Part shown: positions 52,795-61,750 of the stretch, piece by piece | How positions within the stretch are numbered: the stretch's first letter is position 1 | Layout: each line of letters opens with the position of its first letter | Assembly (NCBI GenBank): GCA_049366715.1 | Contig: JBMNCQ010000035.1 | Location: 1 to 64,000, forward strand | Reading direction: 5' to 3' | Source: JBMNCQ01 sp049366715 | Lineage (GTDB): Bacteria; Bacillota; Peptococcia; Peptococcales; BICA1-8 | Length of the DNA stretch: 64,000 bases | Position numbers and translations under genes: made by a program | Notes under the pieces: model-generated | Told to the model about the DNA's origin: nothing | Database searches by the model: none | The model's input: only the letters and a program-made list of their open reading frames with translations

Positions 52795-52813
52795 CCCCAT
52801 AGTTGCATTTCAA

Positions 52814-52842
52814 TAGACAATTGTGACTTTATGTGGTACAAT
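52814..52842 (+). promoter_or_regulatory. Promoter of the corrinoid operon
   Basis: TAGACA (52814-52819), 17-base spacer, TACAAT (52837-52842), about 25 bases before the riboswitch. Confidence 0.55.
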
Positions 52843-52867
52843 TTAACAGAAAATTAATATTGAAAAA

Positions 52868-53070
52868 TTACTTTTAGGTGTTTGTACGTAGCCTATGCTA
52901 CTGCAAAAGAATAGGGAAACCGGTTGAAATCCGGTGCGGGCCCGCCGCTGTAATCGGTGACAAATCTCCAATATACCACTGAGGGTGAACAGAGACTGCT
53001 TGGGAAGGTGGAGATGAGGATGATCCGTAAGCCAGAAGACCTGCCTGAGAGCAAGCAGAAATATCCTTGG
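52868..53070 (+). promoter_or_regulatory. Cobalamin riboswitch (corrinoid operon leader)
   Basis: AATAGGGAAACCGGTTGAAATCC-type core, GCGGGCCCGCCGCTGT and GTAAGCCAGAAGACCTGCC, in order. B12 aptamer of the operon that begins at 53169. Confidence 0.93.
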
Positions 53071-53110
53071 GAAAGGGTATTGCTTTTCGTTGGAATGGTT
53101 TGCGGGCACC

Positions 53111-53142
53111 GTCCTTTAGCTTTTAGCTAAAGGATTTTTTTA
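53111..53142 (+). terminator. Riboswitch terminator before btuC
   Basis: TCCTTTAGC and GCTAAAGGA arms with TTTTA loop and seven T, 27 bases before the ATG. Confidence 0.88.
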
Positions 53143-53168
53143 TTAGTAATTTTAGGTAATGGTGAAGT

Positions 53169-54230
53169 ATGGATACGAAATTTCTGCAGATTTTGCAAAA
53201 AAAATATTTTATAGCCAGAATGGCAGGAATGTGCTTATTTTTTCTAATGCTATTGACAATAATGCTTTCTGTTATGCTGGGGAGAGCCGATATTGGCGTG
53301 GAAAGCGTTCTGAAGATCATCTTAGCCAAAGCCAGCGGAAAAGAAATATTCCTCAACGGGATTACTCAGGCTCAGGAAGCCATAGTATGGAGTATACGTT
53401 TGCCGCGAATATTGACGGCCGTACTGGTGGGCAGTGGCTTAGCCGTGGCAGGAGCGGTATTTCAATCCCTGTTAATGAATCCTTTAGCCGACTCCTATAC
53501 CATGGGTGTTTCCACGGGAGCTGCCTTTGGGGCCGTGTTGGGCATCTATCTTAATCTTTTTAGTGATTCGGTCCAGCTTCCTATTACGCTTTGTGCTTTT
53601 TCCGGGTCCTTTTTGACCTTACTGCTGGTCGTTTCTATTGCCAAAGTAAAAGGTTATTTGAATTCTGCCAATCTGATCATTGCCGGAATTATTGTCAGCT
53701 CGATTCTTTCGGCTGCCATAAGTTTTTTAAAAAGTGCTTCCGGAGAACAGGTTGCAGCCATCGTATACTGGCTGATGGGTAGTTTGGCAGCCCGCAGCTG
53801 GGATCATGTATTATTGGGCTTTCCTCTGATTTTAAGCGGCATTTTAATATGCACCTATTATGCCGAGGATTTAAATATTATGTGTTTGGGTGACCATGAA
53901 GCAAGGGCTTTAGGTATTGATGTGCAAAAATTAAGAATGATTTTTCTGATAACAGGCTCATTAATAACGGCAGTTTGTGTTTCAGTCAGCGGAATAATAG
54001 GTTTTATCGGCTTGATTGTCCCCCATATGCTGCGGTTTATAATCGGTTCCGACAACCGGATGCTTATACCCCTGTCTGCTTTATGCGGGGGAGAACTTTT
54101 ATTATTAGCTGATACCGGAACCAGAGCCCTGTTGAATATTGAGCTGCCGGTAGGTGTTATTACAACTTTGCTGGGAGGCCCTTTCTTTATTTACATTTTT
54201 ATCACCCGCAATAAAACATTACACCAGTGA
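53169..54230 (+). CDS. btuC: FecCD-family ABC permease (probable corrinoid importer, BtuC-like)
   Basis: A 353-residue polytopic permease (about ten helices) of the BtuC/FecCD family: SIRLPRILTAVLVGSGLAVAGAVFQ (split, about 75-100), GVSTGAAFGAVLG and, near the end, GLIVPHMLRFIIGSD with the coupling region. With the ATPase and binding protein it should import a cobalamin or corrinoid; a siderophore is less likely given the riboswitch. ATG with GGTGA upstream. Confidence 0.87.
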   Translation: MDTKFLQILQKKYFIARMAGMCLFFLMLLTIMLSVMLGRADIGVESVLKIILAKASGKEIFLNGITQAQEAIVWSIRLPRILTAVLVGSGLAVAGAVFQSLLMNPLADSYTMGVSTGAAFGAVLGIYLNLFSDSVQLPITLCAFSGSFLTLLLVVSIAKVKGYLNSANLIIAGIIVSSILSAAISFLKSASGEQVAAIVYWLMGSLAARSWDHVLLGFPLILSGILICTYYAEDLNIMCLGDHEARALGIDVQKLRMIFLITGSLITAVCVSVSGIIGFIGLIVPHMLRFIIGSDNRMLIPLSALCGGELLLLADTGTRALLNIELPVGVITTLLGGPFFIYIFITRNKTLHQ

Positions 54231-54239
54231 GGGAGTTCT

Positions 54240-55004
54240 ATGCTTTATGAAATTGCAGAACTTAATTTTGCGTACGGTAAGAAAAAAGTTTTACGGGATT
54301 TAGACTTTTCCTTGGAAAAAGACGAGTTTGTGACAATTATCGGGCCTAACGGTTCCGGTAAAACGACTTTATTGCAGATTCTGACGGGGCTTTTAAAGGA
54401 TTATACGGGCGAGGCTTATTTTAACGGGATTCCTCTTAAAAAATATAGGATCAAAGAGCTGAGCAGGAAAATAGCTGTTATCCCTCAGGATATTCATATC
54501 AGATTTCCTTTTAGCTGCTTAGAAATTGTCATGATGGGGAGAACGCCTTATAAAAAACGGCTCAAAGAGTTGAGCGGCGAGGACCTGCACATTATTTACG
54601 AAAGCATGGAAAGAACCGGGGTCATGCAGTTTGCCGATGCTCTCATTACCGAAATAAGCGGAGGGGAGAGACAGAGGGTCATTCTGGCCCGGGCCTTGGC
54701 CCAAACCCCCCAGGTATTATTTTTGGATGAAGCCTTTTCGGCAATGGATATTTTTTATAATATCAAGTCTTTAAACATCCTGAAAAGCCTAGTTAAGGAA
54801 AAGAAAATCTCCGTAATAGCCGTGATGCATGATTTAAACCTGGCGGACCTATACAGCGATAAAATAATTGCCTTGGATCAAGGACGTATGGTTAGCTGGG
54901 GTACAACAGAAAAAGTCATGAAGCCTGATTTTATCAATACCTTATTTAAGATAAATGTAAGTAAACTGGGCGAGAAAGGCCTGGCTGTTCTGCCCGATTT
55001 GTAA
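54240..55004 (+). CDS. btuD: ABC transporter ATPase (BtuD-like)
   Basis: A 254-residue ATPase: Walker A GPNGSGKTTLLQ (about 38), Q-loop VIPQDIHI, signature EISGGERQRVILARAL (about 138), Walker B VLFLDEAFSAMD (about 160) and H-loop MHDLNLA. It energises the FecCD permease encoded 9 bases upstream. Typical FepC/BtuD length. Confidence 0.88.
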   Translation: MLYEIAELNFAYGKKKVLRDLDFSLEKDEFVTIIGPNGSGKTTLLQILTGLLKDYTGEAYFNGIPLKKYRIKELSRKIAVIPQDIHIRFPFSCLEIVMMGRTPYKKRLKELSGEDLHIIYESMERTGVMQFADALITEISGGERQRVILARALAQTPQVLFLDEAFSAMDIFYNIKSLNILKSLVKEKKISVIAVMHDLNLADLYSDKIIALDQGRMVSWGTTEKVMKPDFINTLFKINVSKLGEKGLAVLPDL

Positions 55005-55072
55005 TGTATTAAGCAGTTTACCGGTCCTAGGTAGTGTAAGCTGTTTAAATAAAAAAGAGGAGGTCATCATGA

Positions 55073-55996
55073 ATGAAAAAAAACGTTTTTTATCTATCGG
55101 CGGCTTTAGCTGTCCTGTTTTTGACAGTTGCCTTAACAGGCTATGCTGCTGAAACAACCCAGGAAGAGACTAAAGCACCCGTAGAGAAAAAAGGTATCCT
55201 GGTAGCCAGCTTTGGGACAAGTTATGCTGAAACCAGAAAGGTTACGATCGAGGCCTGTGAGGATAAAATCAGAGACAGTTTCCCCGAATATGAAGTTCGC
55301 AGAGCCTTTACATCAAGCATTATCAGAAAGATTATGCAGGAAAGAGATCATATCCAGGTTGATAGTGTTGAAGAAGCTTTAACAAAAATGAAGCAAGCAG
55401 GATTTACCGAAGTAATCGTACAGCCTTTACATATTATACCCGGGGTAGAGTATAACGAAGTTTTGGATATGGTAGCTGGTTTTAAAGATGATTTTGCCTC
55501 CCTGGTAGTTGGCAGACCTATTCTTACGACTATCGAAGACTACGATAAAGCGGTGGCAGCTCTTAAAACCCAGATTCAAGAACCTTGGCTAGATGACGAG
55601 ACGGAGGCAGTCGTATTCATGGGGCATGGAACGCACCATCCGGCTAATGCCAGCTATGCCTGCCTGCAATTAAAAATCTGGCAGTCAATGCCTAACGTAT
55701 TCATAGGCACCGTCGAAGGATATCCTGCTCTGGATGATATTATCCCTTTGTTAAAGGAAAAAGGCATTAAGAGAATTTCCCTGATGCCTTATATGGTGGT
55801 GGCCGGTGACCATGCCCAAAATGATATGGCAGGGGACGAGGAAGATTCCTGGAAAAGCATTTTAAAGGAAGAAGGGTTTTATGTAAATACATACTTACAG
55901 GGTTTAGGCGAAAATGCTGCTTACCAGCAGATGTATGTAGATAATATTCAGGATTGTATTGCAGGTCATCCCTTAGGGCAACATGAAGAAGAATAA
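55073..55996 (+). CDS. cbiK: Sirohydrochlorin cobaltochelatase CbiK with signal peptide
   Basis: A 307-residue class II chelatase. The first 25 residues are a signal peptide (LAVLFLTVALTGYAAE), so the enzyme is probably outside the membrane, like the exported CbiKp of Desulfovibrio. Mature part: GILVASFGTSYAETR, QPLHIIPGVEYNEV, FMGHGTHHPAN (metal His) and YMVVAGDHAQNDMAGD (second His region). CbiK inserts Co2+ into (sirohydro)chlorin. AGAGGAGG precedes the ATG. It lies between corrinoid-import genes; an extracytoplasmic metal-exchange or heme-related role is possible. Confidence 0.87.
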   Translation: MKKNVFYLSAALAVLFLTVALTGYAAETTQEETKAPVEKKGILVASFGTSYAETRKVTIEACEDKIRDSFPEYEVRRAFTSSIIRKIMQERDHIQVDSVEEALTKMKQAGFTEVIVQPLHIIPGVEYNEVLDMVAGFKDDFASLVVGRPILTTIEDYDKAVAALKTQIQEPWLDDETEAVVFMGHGTHHPANASYACLQLKIWQSMPNVFIGTVEGYPALDDIIPLLKEKGIKRISLMPYMVVAGDHAQNDMAGDEEDSWKSILKEEGFYVNTYLQGLGENAAYQQMYVDNIQDCIAGHPLGQHEEE

Positions 55997-56004
55997 TTAA
56001 TCAT

Positions 56005-56040
56005 TGCACCAGTAAAAATTATTTTTACTGGTGCATCTTT
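56005..56040 (+). terminator. Hairpin between cbiK and btuF
   Basis: TGCACCAGTAAAAAT and ATTTTTACTGGTGCA around one T; followed by a C/T-rich run. May reduce read-through inside the operon. Confidence 0.6.
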
Positions 56041-56129
56041 CCTTATAACGCATCGGAAAGTATCAATTTCCAAACAAATAATCCCGGATTCTTTGGAGAG
56101 AGGTTTTTATGATAAAGGGGGGGCCAGAA

Positions 56130-57545
56130 ATGAAAAAAATTATTATAATGGCATTTTCTATTATGCTCATTTTAAATATAGCCGGTTGTGCTGATGATAC
56201 CCAGCTTGCGGAAAAAGCAAATACCGCCGGGATTACGTTCACTGATGATTCAGGAAAAGTTGTGCAAATGGATGAACCCGCACAAAGAATAATATCTTTA
56301 TATTCTGCCCATACGGAAAACTTATTTTCTTTAGGGTTGAATGAGGAAATCATCGGAGTATATAAAAGCGATGCTTATCCGCCTCAGGTCAGAGGAAAAC
56401 AGATTTTTGATTACCGGTCGGATCCTGAAAAAGTAATCGCAGCCGAACCGGATCTGGTTTTAATCCGTCCCTTTATAAAAAATAGCAGTCCTGAATTTGT
56501 GGATGCTTTAGAAAAGGCCGGTATTAACGTAGTTTCTTTGTATCCTGAAAAATATGAAGATTTTCAACCTTATCTGGAAAAACTGGCCCTTTTAACAGGA
56601 AAGGAAGAAGAAGGGGCACAGTTATTAGATAAATTTTACAGTGAATTAGCAGAAATACAGCAGGCTGTCCGGGATATCCGGCCTAAAGCAGGAGTTTATT
56701 TTGAAGCTACCGAAACCAATTATCGGACAATCACGCCGGATTCAATACCGGCCCATGCTATAAATTTTGCCGGAGGAGTTAATATTGCTTCTGATGCCGA
56801 GCCCCTGCGGGAAGGAACCAGTATTGCAGCTTATGGCGCAGAGAGAATTCTTGAAAAGGCCGAAGAAATTGATATTTATGTAGCCCAGAGCGGGGCGATG
56901 AATTCCGGCGGTAATCCTGAGGCCATCCGGAACCGTCCGGGGTTTAGCGCCATTAAAGCAGTAAGGGACAATAAAATCTATAATATTGACGAAAAACTTG
57001 TCTCCAGTCCGACTTTCCGTTTTGCCAAGGGTGTTAAAGAGCTTTCCAGAATGTTTTATCCCCGGATCTGGGATGATTTATCTAAATATAATAACGCTGA
57101 TTCAATAACCCGGGCCCAGATGGCAGAGATTACGGTTTTATTTAAGCACCAGCCTATTTTTTCCCCTACCGCAAAACATTATGAATCCTCTGCCGGTCAT
57201 GTCTATGGGACCTTCAAGGATGTCTTAACTACCCAGCCCGGTTTTGATTATATAGAAACTGCGGTATTATCCGGATTTATCAATGACTTTGGTGATGAAT
57301 TCAGACCGGATGAGAATATTACAAGAGAAAACCTGGCGGAAATCCTGCTTTTGCTGACGGGTCCGGCAGATTCCCCCACTAAGGTGGTTGTCAAAGACTT
57401 AAACAAATGTAGGGCTCCGCAAAAAGTTCAGTTAGTTATCGATAACGGTTTATTAAATGTTGAGGACGGGCTTTTTAATCCGGAGAAGCTTGTCACAGGG
57501 CAAGAAGTAATCCAAGCTTTGCAGAAAATAACGAATAAATTTTGA
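56130..57545 (+). CDS. btuF: BtuF-like corrinoid-binding lipoprotein fused to SLH-like domains
   Basis: A 471-residue lipoprotein (lipobox LNIAGC, Cys about 20). Residues about 30-320 are a periplasmic-binding-protein fold of the BtuF/FhuD type (DEPAQRIISLYSAHTENLFSLGL; IAAEPDLVLIRPF; RNRPGFSAIKAVRDNKIY, split). The last 140 residues resemble two or three S-layer-homology repeats (SITRAQMAEITVLF; FDYIETAVLSGFINDFGDEFRPDENITRENLAEIL, split). It would capture corrinoids and be held in the wall by SLH. ATG 56130 with GGGGG upstream. Confidence 0.8.
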   Translation: MKKIIIMAFSIMLILNIAGCADDTQLAEKANTAGITFTDDSGKVVQMDEPAQRIISLYSAHTENLFSLGLNEEIIGVYKSDAYPPQVRGKQIFDYRSDPEKVIAAEPDLVLIRPFIKNSSPEFVDALEKAGINVVSLYPEKYEDFQPYLEKLALLTGKEEEGAQLLDKFYSELAEIQQAVRDIRPKAGVYFEATETNYRTITPDSIPAHAINFAGGVNIASDAEPLREGTSIAAYGAERILEKAEEIDIYVAQSGAMNSGGNPEAIRNRPGFSAIKAVRDNKIYNIDEKLVSSPTFRFAKGVKELSRMFYPRIWDDLSKYNNADSITRAQMAEITVLFKHQPIFSPTAKHYESSAGHVYGTFKDVLTTQPGFDYIETAVLSGFINDFGDEFRPDENITRENLAEILLLLTGPADSPTKVVVKDLNKCRAPQKVQLVIDNGLLNVEDGLFNPEKLVTGQEVIQALQKITNKF

Positions 57546-57565
57546 GATATATGGAGCGTGTTAAT

Positions 57566-58273
57566 ATGGCAGGAGTTTTTTATGGTGTGGGTGTAGGACC
57601 CGGTGACCCCGGTTTGTTGACATTGCAGGCGGTAGAAATAATCAAGGAAGCAGATGTAATTATTGCTCCCCGTACGCAAAAGAAAGCAGTCAGTACGGCT
57701 TTAGCAATTGCCCGGTCATTTATTTCCCCCCAAGCCCGGATCGAAAAACTTATCTTTCCTATGGTTTATCATCATGAAACTTTATCTACGGCCTGGGAAG
57801 GTAACAAAACAATAATTTTAGAATATTTACAAAAGGGTAATAAAGTAGTATTTTTAACACTGGGTGACCCTATGTTGTACAGTACTTTTATTTATGTATA
57901 CCGGCTCTTAAAGGATTGCGGTTATCCGATTATAACTGTTCCGGGGATTCCTTCTTTTTGTGCCATTGCCAGCAGGCTGGGGCTTCCCCTTGCGGAAGGT
58001 AATGAGAAATTATGTATTGTGCCGGCGACTAATGAAGAGCAGGAGCTTGACGAAGCATTGCAAATTGCCGGTAATCTGGTATTAATGAAGGTTTATAAGA
58101 ATTACCACCAGGTCGTTGAGAAGCTGAAGAATCAGGATTATCTTGAAAACTCCGTTATGGTAAGTAAATGCGGTCTGGAGGATGAGGAAATAACCTATAA
58201 TCTTGCCGAGGTTACGGAGGATAAAAAAATTAATTATTTATCGACAGTAATTGCTAAGAGAAAGAATTTTTAA
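57566..58273 (+). CDS. cbiL: Cobalt-precorrin-2 C20-methyltransferase CbiL
   Basis: A 235-residue SAM-dependent tetrapyrrole methylase. GVGVGPGDPGLLTLQAVE (residues 7-24), EADVIIAPRT, FLTLGDPMLYSTF (about 100) and VPGIPSFCAIASRLGLPL (about 128) are family marks; the C20-specific form of early anaerobic corrin synthesis fits the length. ATG 57566 with GGAG upstream is preferred over the TTG at 57542 that overlaps btuF. No other cbi pathway genes are in the window. Confidence 0.9.
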   Translation: MAGVFYGVGVGPGDPGLLTLQAVEIIKEADVIIAPRTQKKAVSTALAIARSFISPQARIEKLIFPMVYHHETLSTAWEGNKTIILEYLQKGNKVVFLTLGDPMLYSTFIYVYRLLKDCGYPIITVPGIPSFCAIASRLGLPLAEGNEKLCIVPATNEEQELDEALQIAGNLVLMKVYKNYHQVVEKLKNQDYLENSVMVSKCGLEDEEITYNLAEVTEDKKINYLSTVIAKRKNF

Positions 58274-58314
58274 TTGCCCCAAGGCAGGTATTTAACTCTA
58301 AAGGCAGTGATATA

Positions 58315-59154
58315 ATGATCGTCTTAAATAATGTGACGAAAAAATATGATGAGGTCGTTGTCCATAAACTTTCCCTGGAAATTGCCAAAGGCGAATTGTT
58401 CGGACTGCTGGGTCCTAACGGAGCAGGAAAAACAACCACGATTCGGATGATTACGGCGCTTACCGGCATTACCTCGGGAAATATTACCATAAACGGTTAT
58501 CCGGTAAGCAGGAATAATACTTCCTATATGGCCCAGATAGGCCTGGTTCCCCAGCATACTAATTTAGAACCGGAATTAACTGTCCGGGAAAATCTGCAGC
58601 TGCACGGTATGTTGTATAAGATGGACCAAGATCTCATAGCGGAAAAGATTAAAGAGCTTCTGGATTATACCGAGTTATGGGAGAAGAAAAATTCCCTTGT
58701 TAATACCCTGTCGGGAGGAATGAAACGAAAACTATTAATTGCCCGGGCTCTCATGCATAGTCCGGCGATTTTACTGTTAGATGAACCCACAGTCGGCCTG
58801 GATGTCTTTGCAAGGCGCAAAGTCTGGGATCTTATCCGCAGCTTGCGGCACAGGGGAGAGACAATTATATTAACGACCCACTACTTAGAGGAAGCAGAGG
58901 CTTTATGTTCCAGAATCGGGCTTTTAAAGAAGGGCCGGCTGTTAATGTGCGGTTCATTGGAAGAATTGCGGGCGCAAGTGGGGCCTGTAGTTGTTGAATT
59001 GTTTGCAGGTGGCAAGACCGGCTTATATTTTTTCAAGTCCCATCCGGAAGCTATTGAATTTGTTTCTGATATTAAGGATAAGGAGATCACGGTCAGACAA
59101 ACAAAATTAGAAGATGTTTTTGTCAAATTAACTCAGGAAAAGAGTGATTCATAA
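58315..59154 (+). CDS. ABC-2 type transporter ATPase
   Basis: A 279-residue ATPase of the DrrA/NodI (ABC-2) type: GPNGAGKTTTIRM (about 35), VPQHTNLEPELTV, LSGGMKRKLLIARAL (about 137), LLLDEPTVGLD (about 158), and a C-terminal domain. It differs from the BtuD-like ATPase and pairs with the membrane protein encoded next. The substrate is unknown. Fortytwo bases after cbiL, so probably in the cobalamin-controlled transcript. Confidence 0.85.
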   Translation: MIVLNNVTKKYDEVVVHKLSLEIAKGELFGLLGPNGAGKTTTIRMITALTGITSGNITINGYPVSRNNTSYMAQIGLVPQHTNLEPELTVRENLQLHGMLYKMDQDLIAEKIKELLDYTELWEKKNSLVNTLSGGMKRKLLIARALMHSPAILLLDEPTVGLDVFARRKVWDLIRSLRHRGETIILTTHYLEEAEALCSRIGLLKKGRLLMCGSLEELRAQVGPVVVELFAGGKTGLYFFKSHPEAIEFVSDIKDKEITVRQTKLEDVFVKLTQEKSDS

Positions 59155-59888
59155 TGGCAGGGTTTTGGGCAGTATTATGGAGAGAGTATCTTTTCTTTAA
59201 AAGAAGATTTAAAACAATAACGACCAGTTCCATGGTCTCCCCGTTATTATATTTACTTACTTTCGGTCTGGGCTTAGGAAAATCCGTGCATATGGAAGGC
59301 GTTAATTACCTGTACTTTTTAGTTCCGGGGATTATTGCCATTAGTACGATGAATACCAGCTTTGGAGCCATTGCGACACCTCTTTCCATCGCCAGACTTT
59401 ATGATAAAACACTGGAAGAATATATGATCGCTCCCATCACTAATTTTTCTTTTGCTATCGGAAAAATAGTTGCCGGGGCTTTACGGGGTCTCTATGCAGC
59501 GGCTATTATTTTACTTGTTGCCGTGTTTTTTGGAGTAAGCTTAAATTTATCCCCTTTATTCATCATTTTGCTTTTGTTAAATTGCTTGGTTTTTTCCAGT
59601 CTGGGCTTTTTGGCCGCCTTAAAAATCAAATCCCATCCGGATATGGCCAGATTTAATAATTTTTTTATTACGCCGATGGTTTTTGTATGCGGGACTTTTT
59701 TTTCCTTAGAAAACGTGCCCCAATTATTGCGCAATATGATCAATTTATTGCCCCTTACGCCGGCCAGCTATGGTTTGCGGGCTGTGGCTTTAAATTGGGA
59801 GCTGCCGGTATGGGCTCCCTTGATCCAAGTGTTTTACTTGGTACTGTTTACGGGCTGGGGAATAGCTGTTTATCACAGAGTAGAATAA
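59154..59888 (+). CDS. ABC-2 type transporter permease
   Basis: A 244-residue protein with six membrane helices of the ABC-2 family (SPLLYLLTFGLGLG; VPGIIAISTMNTSFGAIATPLSIARLYDKTLEEYM-type; FVCGTFFSLENVPQ). Its start overlaps the ATPase stop by one base (TAATG). Together they form an exporter or importer of unknown substrate in the corrinoid operon. A strong terminator follows. Confidence 0.85.
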   Translation: MAGFWAVLWREYLFFKRRFKTITTSSMVSPLLYLLTFGLGLGKSVHMEGVNYLYFLVPGIIAISTMNTSFGAIATPLSIARLYDKTLEEYMIAPITNFSFAIGKIVAGALRGLYAAAIILLVAVFFGVSLNLSPLFIILLLLNCLVFSSLGFLAALKIKSHPDMARFNNFFITPMVFVCGTFFSLENVPQLLRNMINLLPLTPASYGLRAVALNWELPVWAPLIQVFYLVLFTGWGIAVYHRVE

Positions 59889-59907
59889 ATTCGTGTATAC
59901 CGAAGTT

Positions 59908-59957
59908 GCCTATATCTTAATTTGTCTGTGAATTAAGATATAGGCTTTATATTTTTA
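59908..59957 (+). terminator. Terminator of the corrinoid operon
   Basis: GCCTATATCTTAATT and AATTAAGATATAGGC perfect arms with an eight-base loop, then TTTATATTTTT; also faces the convergent gene. Confidence 0.85.
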
Positions 59958-60254
59958 AGATCTAAGGCCCATCAATAAACCTGTAACAGCCACATATAGG
60001 CCCAAAGCCAGGGGTAAAAATACGAATACAATCATATAAACAGGCGGGCCCCATTTATCCCCCAGTTTTTTCTTCATCTGTTCATATTTCTTTAATTTTA
60101 AGCTGCCTTTACGGGCCAAGGTGTAGCCCATAAAATTATGACCTGCCAGATAAACGGCAATCAAACCTAAAAAGAGAAAACGATTGGCTTGTGATAAGGG
60201 TAGGAATACCCATAATAAGGCCAGCACAACGATCAACAATTGACTGTACCGCAA
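59955..60254 (-). CDS. Small hypothetical membrane protein
   Basis: A 99-residue protein with three hydrophobic segments (about 5-20, 25-45 and 70-92) and a Lys-rich middle. Not recognised. TTG start with GAGGAGG upstream on the minus strand. It converges with the corrinoid operon. Confidence 0.65.
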   Translation of the reverse strand: MRYSQLLIVVLALLWVFLPLSQANRFLFLGLIAVYLAGHNFMGYTLARKGSLKLKKYEQMKKKLGDKWGPPVYMIVFVFLPLALGLYVAVTGLLMGLRS

Positions 60255-60362
60255 ATTACATACCTCCTCTTAATTAATATAAGAAAATCTTGACTTGAGA
60301 TAAAATTCTCAAAATTATCTTAATCCGGCGCAGAGTAGATGCCGGGCGGGCCAAGCTTCCCT

Positions 60363-61208
60363 TTAACTTTTCAGTTCCGAGATCAGCATACCCAGTAAAA
60401 CGAAAATACAGCCGGCTATCCCCCGGATGGTAAGAATTTCGCCCATCCAAAAATAAGCAAATACTGCCCCGAAGACAGGCTCCATAGCAAAGATAATAGC
60501 CGTACGGGCAGGTGAAGTATATTTTTGGACCTTATTTTGGATCCAATATGCTAAGGAAGTCGCAGGAATAGCGCAGATTGCCAGGGCAACCCAAAATTCC
60601 TGAGTGAATTCCTTTGGAAAAACTTCCAGGTTAAGGGCGAATAAGCCGCTGGTGAATGCAACTGCCCCGATCTGGACGATGGTCAGGAGATTAGTATCCA
60701 GAGAAGGAGCATATTTACTTACCAGAACGATATGGGCGGCGAAGGACACGGCACAAAAAAGAAGCAAAATATCACCGAGATTAGCTTTAAAGCCCGTATT
60801 TAAGGTTAGGAGACTTAAACCCACAGCTGCGCTTAATGCTCCGCCGAATGCATACCTATTCGGTAATTTTCTGCTGAAAGGGATATTGAGCAAAGGGACA
60901 ATTACTACGGCTAAACCGGTGATAAACGCTGCGTTAGATGCTGTAGTATACTGAATTCCTACTGTTTGAAAGCCGTATCCTGAAAACAAAGCCGTACCAA
61001 TGAGCAAACCTGCCCCGAGGGTAGTTTTATTCATGTTTTTTAGACTTTGCGGGTAAAGAATAATTAGAAATAAACAGGCTATACTGAATCTTATGGTTAA
61101 AAATGCAAAAGGGGTGATTCCTCCGAGGGCACCTTTGACTGCCGGGAAGGTTAATCCCCAGATTAAGGCAACGAAAAGAAGTGACAAGTCAGCGATAATA
61201 GAATGCAA
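60363..61208 (-). CDS. EamA/DMT-family transporter
   Basis: A 281-residue ten-helix transporter of the drug/metabolite superfamily: LFVALIWGLTFPAVKGALGGITPFAFLTIRF-type start and ATSLAYWIQNKVQKYTSPARTAIIFAMEPVFGAVFAYFWMGE-type second EamA repeat. Exports amino acids or other metabolites in relatives; substrate unknown. TTG 61208 with GGAGGA upstream. Sixteen bases downstream of the XRE regulator, which may control it. Confidence 0.87.
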   Translation of the reverse strand: MHSIIADLSLLFVALIWGLTFPAVKGALGGITPFAFLTIRFSIACLFLIILYPQSLKNMNKTTLGAGLLIGTALFSGYGFQTVGIQYTTASNAAFITGLAVVIVPLLNIPFSRKLPNRYAFGGALSAAVGLSLLTLNTGFKANLGDILLLFCAVSFAAHIVLVSKYAPSLDTNLLTIVQIGAVAFTSGLFALNLEVFPKEFTQEFWVALAICAIPATSLAYWIQNKVQKYTSPARTAIIFAMEPVFGAVFAYFWMGEILTIRGIAGCIFVLLGMLISELKS

Positions 61209-61224
61209 TGACGTTTCCTCCGGT

Positions 61225-61569
61225 TTATTTTTTTCTGCGGTTTAGATCTACTGCTCTGGTTAATTCGATTAGTTCATTCAGTAAATCATCATCCATTTCT
61301 TTTTCCGGTGTTTCTGCCAGTCCGGGAAAGGCCGGAAATAATCCCGGTGTTGCCCAGGGCAGGGGATTTTTATTTTCCAGTCCTAATAAATAATCAGTGC
61401 TCACATCGAAAAATCTGGCCAGGGCACTGAGCTGGAGGAGACTGGGTTCTTCTTGCGCTTCTTCCCACTTAATTAACAGATCCTTGTCCAATTTTAGTTT
61501 ATTAGCCAGAACATCTATCGTTAGGCTTTGTGCGGTTCTGAGCTTTTTTAGCCTTTCTGCTAATGACAT
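61225..61569 (-). CDS. XRE-family transcriptional regulator
   Basis: A 114-residue regulator with an N-terminal Cro/CI helix-turn-helix (LKKLRTAQSLTIDVLANKLKLDKDLLIKWE, split; about 8-60) and the usual VSTDYLLGLEN ending, then an acidic tail. AAGGAG precedes the ATG. Likely controls itself and the transporter downstream. Confidence 0.87.
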   Translation of the reverse strand: MSLAERLKKLRTAQSLTIDVLANKLKLDKDLLIKWEEAQEEPSLLQLSALARFFDVSTDYLLGLENKNPLPWATPGLFPAFPGLAETPEKEMDDDLLNELIELTRAVDLNRRKK

Positions 61570-61750
61570 TTACTTAGAACTCCTTTATAAAAAAATAATC
61601 TCAGCTAAGCTGCCTTGAAAAGATGTATTGTCCAAGTCTTAAAAAATTTTACCATAAAATAGATCCTATTACTATTATATCTATTTTAAATCATAAAATA
61701 AGCAAAGGCTCGTTTTTACAACGTAATGCCGGTTAAAAAAATGAACTGGC

